Of a stretch of DNA of 64,000 nt, positions 61,321-64,000 are shown in pieces; the first letter of the stretch is position 1, and the number at the start of each line of letters is the position of its first letter. This stretch comes from an uncultured Spartobacteria bacterium (GTDB lineage: Bacteria > Verrucomicrobiota > Verrucomicrobiia > Chthoniobacterales > Chthoniobacteraceae). The notes beneath the pieces are model-generated. The model was given only the letters and a program-made list of their open reading frames with translations. It made no database searches and was not told where the DNA came from. The stretch lies in NCBI GenBank assembly GCA_903901425.1, contig CAIURC010000107.1, positions 1-64,000 on the forward strand, given 5' to 3'. The position numbers were made by a program, and so were the translations under genes.

Positions 61321-62229
61321 ATGCCGCTCCTCTCTCTCAAAGATGTCAGGATCGGTTTCGGCTCCGGGCCCGGACGCCATGAGGTCCTGCGCGACATTCA
61401 CCTCGAAATCCAAGAAGGCGAGTTCGTTGCGATTGTCGGTTACTCAGGCTCTGGCAAGTCCACCCTGCTGAACCTCCTCGCCGGTCTCCTGCAGCCGGAT
61501 GCAGGTTCCCTGCAGCTCCGCGGCTTGCCCGCACCTGGCCCCGGCCCCGACCGGGGAGTGGTCTTCCAGAATTATTCGCTCCTCCCGTGGCTTACCGTGA
61601 CGGAGAACATCGCGCTCGCAGTAGACCAGGTTTTTCCAGAATGGCAGCCCGGACAACGGGCGGCGCATGTGCGTCGGTACATCGAGATGGTCCGCCTCAC
61701 ACCCGCTGCCCAGAAGCGGCCGTCCGAACTCTCCGGGGGAATGCGCCAGCGTGTTTCGCTTGCACGGGCTCTGGCCTGCGAACCCGCGATTCTACTGATG
61801 GACGAACCCTTCGGAGCCTTGGATGCGCTGACACGGGCCAATCTTCAAGACGAGGTGGTCCGCATCTGGCTCGAGAACCGGCGCACCGCCTTGCTGATTA
61901 CGAACGACGTCGATGAGGCCCTTCTGATGGCTGACAGGATCCTCCCACTCAGCGCAGGTCCCGGGGCCACACTGGGCCCCTCGGTCTCCGTGCCGCTTTC
62001 GCGTCCTCGGGACCGGAGATCTCTCCACCATGAAGCTTCCTACAAACACGCGCGCCGCACGGTGCTCGACTATCTGCTGGGACCGGGCAGCCATGCGAAA
62101 CTGGCGGTTTCCCGCAAACTCGTTCTGCCTGACCTCCTTCCGGAGGACCTCGATGGCCCTCGGCCCTCCCTGTTTGCCCCACCGAAGCGGCGGGCTCATT
62201 CCGCCACGGAAACCGTTGAGCTGCACTAG
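61321..62229 (+). CDS. nrtC: Nitrate-type ABC transporter ATPase (NrtC-like, short)
   Basis: A 302-residue ATPase. Walker A is [13 protein letters not shown], the signature is [16 protein letters not shown], Walker B is [12 protein letters not shown]. The H-loop reads TNDVDEA, with Asn in place of the usual His, as I recall for NrtC-type subunits; [20 protein letters not shown] is also NrtC-like. Cyanobacterial NrtC carries an extra C-terminal NrtA-like regulatory domain, which is missing here: the chain stops after about 50 linker residues. The leaderless NrtA-like protein of the same operon may fill that role. Confidence 0.9.
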   Translation: MPLLSLKDVRIGFGSGPGRHEVLRDIHLEIQEGEFVAIVGYSGSGKSTLLNLLAGLLQPDAGSLQLRGLPAPGPGPDRGVVFQNYSLLPWLTVTENIALAVDQVFPEWQPGQRAAHVRRYIEMVRLTPAAQKRPSELSGGMRQRVSLARALACEPAILLMDEPFGALDALTRANLQDEVVRIWLENRRTALLITNDVDEALLMADRILPLSAGPGATLGPSVSVPLSRPRDRRSLHHEASYKHARRTVLDYLLGPGSHAKLAVSRKLVLPDLLPEDLDGPRPSLFAPPKRRAHSATETVELH

Positions 62230-62246
62230 CCCCTTTCTTCCAGCCC

Positions 62247-63125
62247 ATGAGCGCACACCTTGAGCTTTCACAAATCGGAAAAACCTATTCATCCGCCCGG
62301 GGCAGGGCGGTGATCGTGCAGAACTTTAACCTCAAGGTCGCCAAAGGCGAATTTGTGACCCTCATCGGCCATTCCGGCTGTGGCAAGTCCACCGTTCTCT
62401 CCATGCTCTCAGGACTCCAACCCCCGTCAGAGGGCGCCATCATTCTTGCAGGGAAAGAAGTCCGTGGACCGGGCCCTGACCGCGGGGTGGTTTTTCAATC
62501 GCCCTGCCTTCTTCCGTGGTTGTCTGCATTCGACAATGTCCTTCTGGGGGTCAACCAAGTCTTCCCGAATGCCCCGCGGGCTGAACGGCATCAGGTGGCC
62601 GAATATTACCTCAGCATCGTTGGCCTCGCCGACTCCATGCACCGTCGGCCCGCCGAAATCTCTGCCGGCATGCGTCAGCGGGTCGGCATCGCGCGAGCCT
62701 TCGCAATCGCACCCAAGATGCTCCTCCTCGACGAACCCTTTGGGATGCTCGATTCCCTGACCCGCATGGAGCTCCAGCAGGTGTTGGTCGACCTGTGGCG
62801 CCGGGATCAGAAAACCGCCGTCATGGTCACGCATGACGTCGATGAGGCCCTCTTCCTCTCCGACCGCATCGTCATGATGACCGACGGACCCGCTGCAGAG
62901 GTGGGAGACATCCTCACGGTGCCCTTTCCCCATCCCCGTTCCCGACAGGAAGTGTTGGACCATCCCGAGTACAGCCGTCTGCGCGATCATCTCATCGAAT
63001 TCCTTGAAGTTCACGCCCATCGCCGAAAGACGGGCCCTGCTGAAGCTCCAGCAGACACCGCCGCGTCCGTGCCGCTCGCCTGCCCCCATCCCGAACCCAC
63101 CCCCCTTCCGCTTTCCACTCCATGA
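62247..63125 (+). CDS. nrtD: Nitrate-type ABC transporter ATPase (NrtD-like)
   Basis: A 292-residue ATPase: Walker [15 protein letters not shown], signature [16 protein letters not shown] (Ala in place of the first Gly of the usual SGG), Walker [13 protein letters not shown], and a normal H-loop [17 protein letters not shown]. The C-terminus has the NrtD-like segment [13 protein letters not shown]. It pairs with the NrtC-like ATPase to form a heterodimeric motor, which is the normal arrangement in nitrate transporters. Confidence 0.92.
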   Translation: MSAHLELSQIGKTYSSARGRAVIVQNFNLKVAKGEFVTLIGHSGCGKSTVLSMLSGLQPPSEGAIILAGKEVRGPGPDRGVVFQSPCLLPWLSAFDNVLLGVNQVFPNAPRAERHQVAEYYLSIVGLADSMHRRPAEISAGMRQRVGIARAFAIAPKMLLLDEPFGMLDSLTRMELQQVLVDLWRRDQKTAVMVTHDVDEALFLSDRIVMMTDGPAAEVGDILTVPFPHPRSRQEVLDHPEYSRLRDHLIEFLEVHAHRRKTGPAEAPADTAASVPLACPHPEPTPLPLSTP

Positions 63126-63127
63126 AC

Positions 63128-63148
63128 CAGACCGGGGGTCCCGGTCTG
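63128..63148. promoter_or_regulatory. Intergenic hairpin between nrtD and porin gene
   Basis: CAGACCGGG-GGT-CCCGGTCTG is a perfect 9-bp stem with a 3-base loop, beginning three bases after the nrtD stop. No T-tract follows, so it is more likely an mRNA-processing or stability element, or a partial attenuator, than a full terminator. Confidence 0.5.
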
Positions 63149-63202
63149 CCACAGAACCGCCACCACGTCCACGCAGCCCAGTCCACTCCATCCACAGCCA
63201 CC

Positions 63203-64000
63203 ATGAAAAACTCCGCCCTTCCATTCCTCCTCGCAGGCTCAATCGCCTGCGTTCCAAACGCGCATTCCGGAGAACCCGCGCCGCGCCCTGCGCCAGACAC
63301 GGTGCTCGAGAAGAAAAGCGAGAATCCACTGAGCTTTCTCGATGGCAAAGTGGTTTTTGACCTGCATGAAAAACTTCGGTTTGAGGCCAGGCACAACAAC
63401 TTTGATTTCAACGATTCCGTCAACGCATTCACGGACGATGCCTGGTTGCTCCAAAAGTTCCGGCTCGGATTGACCCTCCAACCGACTCCCTGGTTCAAAG
63501 CCTATGTTCAGGCCCAAGACGCTAGGGAAATCGACTCTGACCGCCCCAACATTCCCGGCGCGCTCGCGGCCGAAGGGGACGACAACTTTGACCTGTATCA
63601 AGGCTATTTGGAGTTCTCCAACTACAAGGTCTTCCCGCTTGGCCTCAAGGTCGGACGCCAGATTCTGACTTATGGGGATGAACGCCTGGTTGGCCCCCTG
63701 GACTGGAACAACTTCAGCCGGACCTTCGATGCGGTCAAACTCCGGCTTGAGCAGCCGGGATGGTCGGTGGACCTTTTCACCAGCACTCCCGCGGTTGTCA
63801 GCCGGGATTCGTTCAACACTTCCGACCTGTTTAATGGCACCGAAACCGGCCGGAACCTTGTGTTCAGCGGAATCCATTTCCAGACCGATGCGGTCCCTTG
63901 GGGCAGTTATGAAGCCTACAGCTATGTGGTGGACCAGGCTCTCGGCAACACCAGCAACCTCTCCGGACAGCTCGCCGCCCGTGTCTTCACGGGCAACCCG
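63203..64000 (+). CDS. Alginate-export-family porin, 3' end outside window
   Basis: An ORF open to the window edge (266 residues seen), missing from the ORF track because it has no stop here; the minus-strand ORF 63239-63877 is its shadow. It begins with a signal peptide (MKNSALPFLLAGSIACVPNA) and continues with strands such as LHEKLRFEARHNNFDFND, FKAYVQAQDAREI, GLKVGRQILTYGDERLVGPL and WNNFSRTFDAVKLRLEQPGW. The RQxLxYGDxRLVG block is typical of the alginate_exp porin family. It is last in the operon and probably gives the transporter's substrate passage through the outer membrane. Confidence 0.85.
   Translation, partial: MKNSALPFLLAGSIACVPNAHSGEPAPRPAPDTVLEKKSENPLSFLDGKVVFDLHEKLRFEARHNNFDFNDSVNAFTDDAWLLQKFRLGLTLQPTPWFKAYVQAQDAREIDSDRPNIPGALAAEGDDNFDLYQGYLEFSNYKVFPLGLKVGRQILTYGDERLVGPLDWNNFSRTFDAVKLRLEQPGWSVDLFTSTPAVVSRDSFNTSDLFNGTETGRNLVFSGIHFQTDAVPWGSYEAYSYVVDQALGNTSNLSGQLAARVFTGNP

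Noticed and set aside
63239-63877. 212-residue minus-strand ORF at the window end
   Set aside because: It is the shadow of the plus-strand alginate-export-type porin, which runs off the window and therefore is not in the track.

Overview
The window is high-GC bacterial DNA that looks like a member of the Verrucomicrobiota. The inference rests on gene content: two giant ThuA / PVC-type dehydrogenase fusion proteins, a cytochrome c domain of the Pirellula/Verrucomicrobium type, a BamB-like propeller starting with the DWPQFRGP signature, a Tat-exported Gfo/Idh oxidoreductase, and sparse Shine-Dalgarno sequences. No rRNA or tRNA was found to confirm the placement. Most genes are ordinary chromosomal ones. 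One stretch (about 20.7-25.1 kb) looks accessory: a decayed transposase next to two genes of visibly lower GC.

Layout. 1-446: short hairpin-forming repeats. 447-2977 (-): translationally coupled PQQ-propeller and Gfo/Idh genes. 3263-5356 (-): TonB-dependent receptor with Fur-box-like palindromes. 5451-6700 (-): glycosyltransferase and methyltransferase pair. 6922-15559: secreted protein, giant Ser/Thr kinase with propeller domain, outer-membrane protein under the same type of palindrome as the receptor, double-CDGSH Fe-S protein, small secreted protein, and a LytS/LytR two-component system with a small membrane protein. 15641-20669: PEGA-like lipoprotein, MidA, YaeQ, DeoD and PhoD-like phosphatase. 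20750-21930: IS4-type transposase relic. 22058-25105: exported caspase fused to a catalytically dead FGE-fold domain, plus a secreted partner with an internal duplication. 25453-31551: double-ThuA dehydrogenase with divergent AraC regulator. 31564-38633: gpsA, SelO, a TPR-sensor histidine kinase with its OmpR-type regulator, and a secreted TPR-like protein behind a Pho-box-like direct repeat. 38980-44264: sbcD and sbcC. 44265-44600: a cluster of GGTCTGTCCCC repeats. 44601-52106: barrel protein, amidohydrolase, aroD, sugar transferase, prfC and a small lipoprotein, closed by a strong terminator. 52227-56213 (-): ThuA-SGNH-dehydrogenase-azurin fusion. 56453-57055: riboflavin synthase. 57062-64000: LysR regulator divergent from a nitrate-type ABC transporter operon ending in an outer-membrane porin that runs off the window.

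How parts fit together. The 57-64 kb cluster is a complete uptake route (outer-membrane porin, Tat-exported binding protein, permease, two ATPases) with a leaderless binding-protein homologue and a LysR regulator as likely sensors. The receptor at 3.3 kb and the outer-membrane protein at 11.3 kb appear to belong to one metal-responsive regulon. The 22-25 kb pair is the best candidate for an undescribed system: an exported caspase with a ligand-binding-type C-terminal fold and a tightly linked secreted beta-rich protein.
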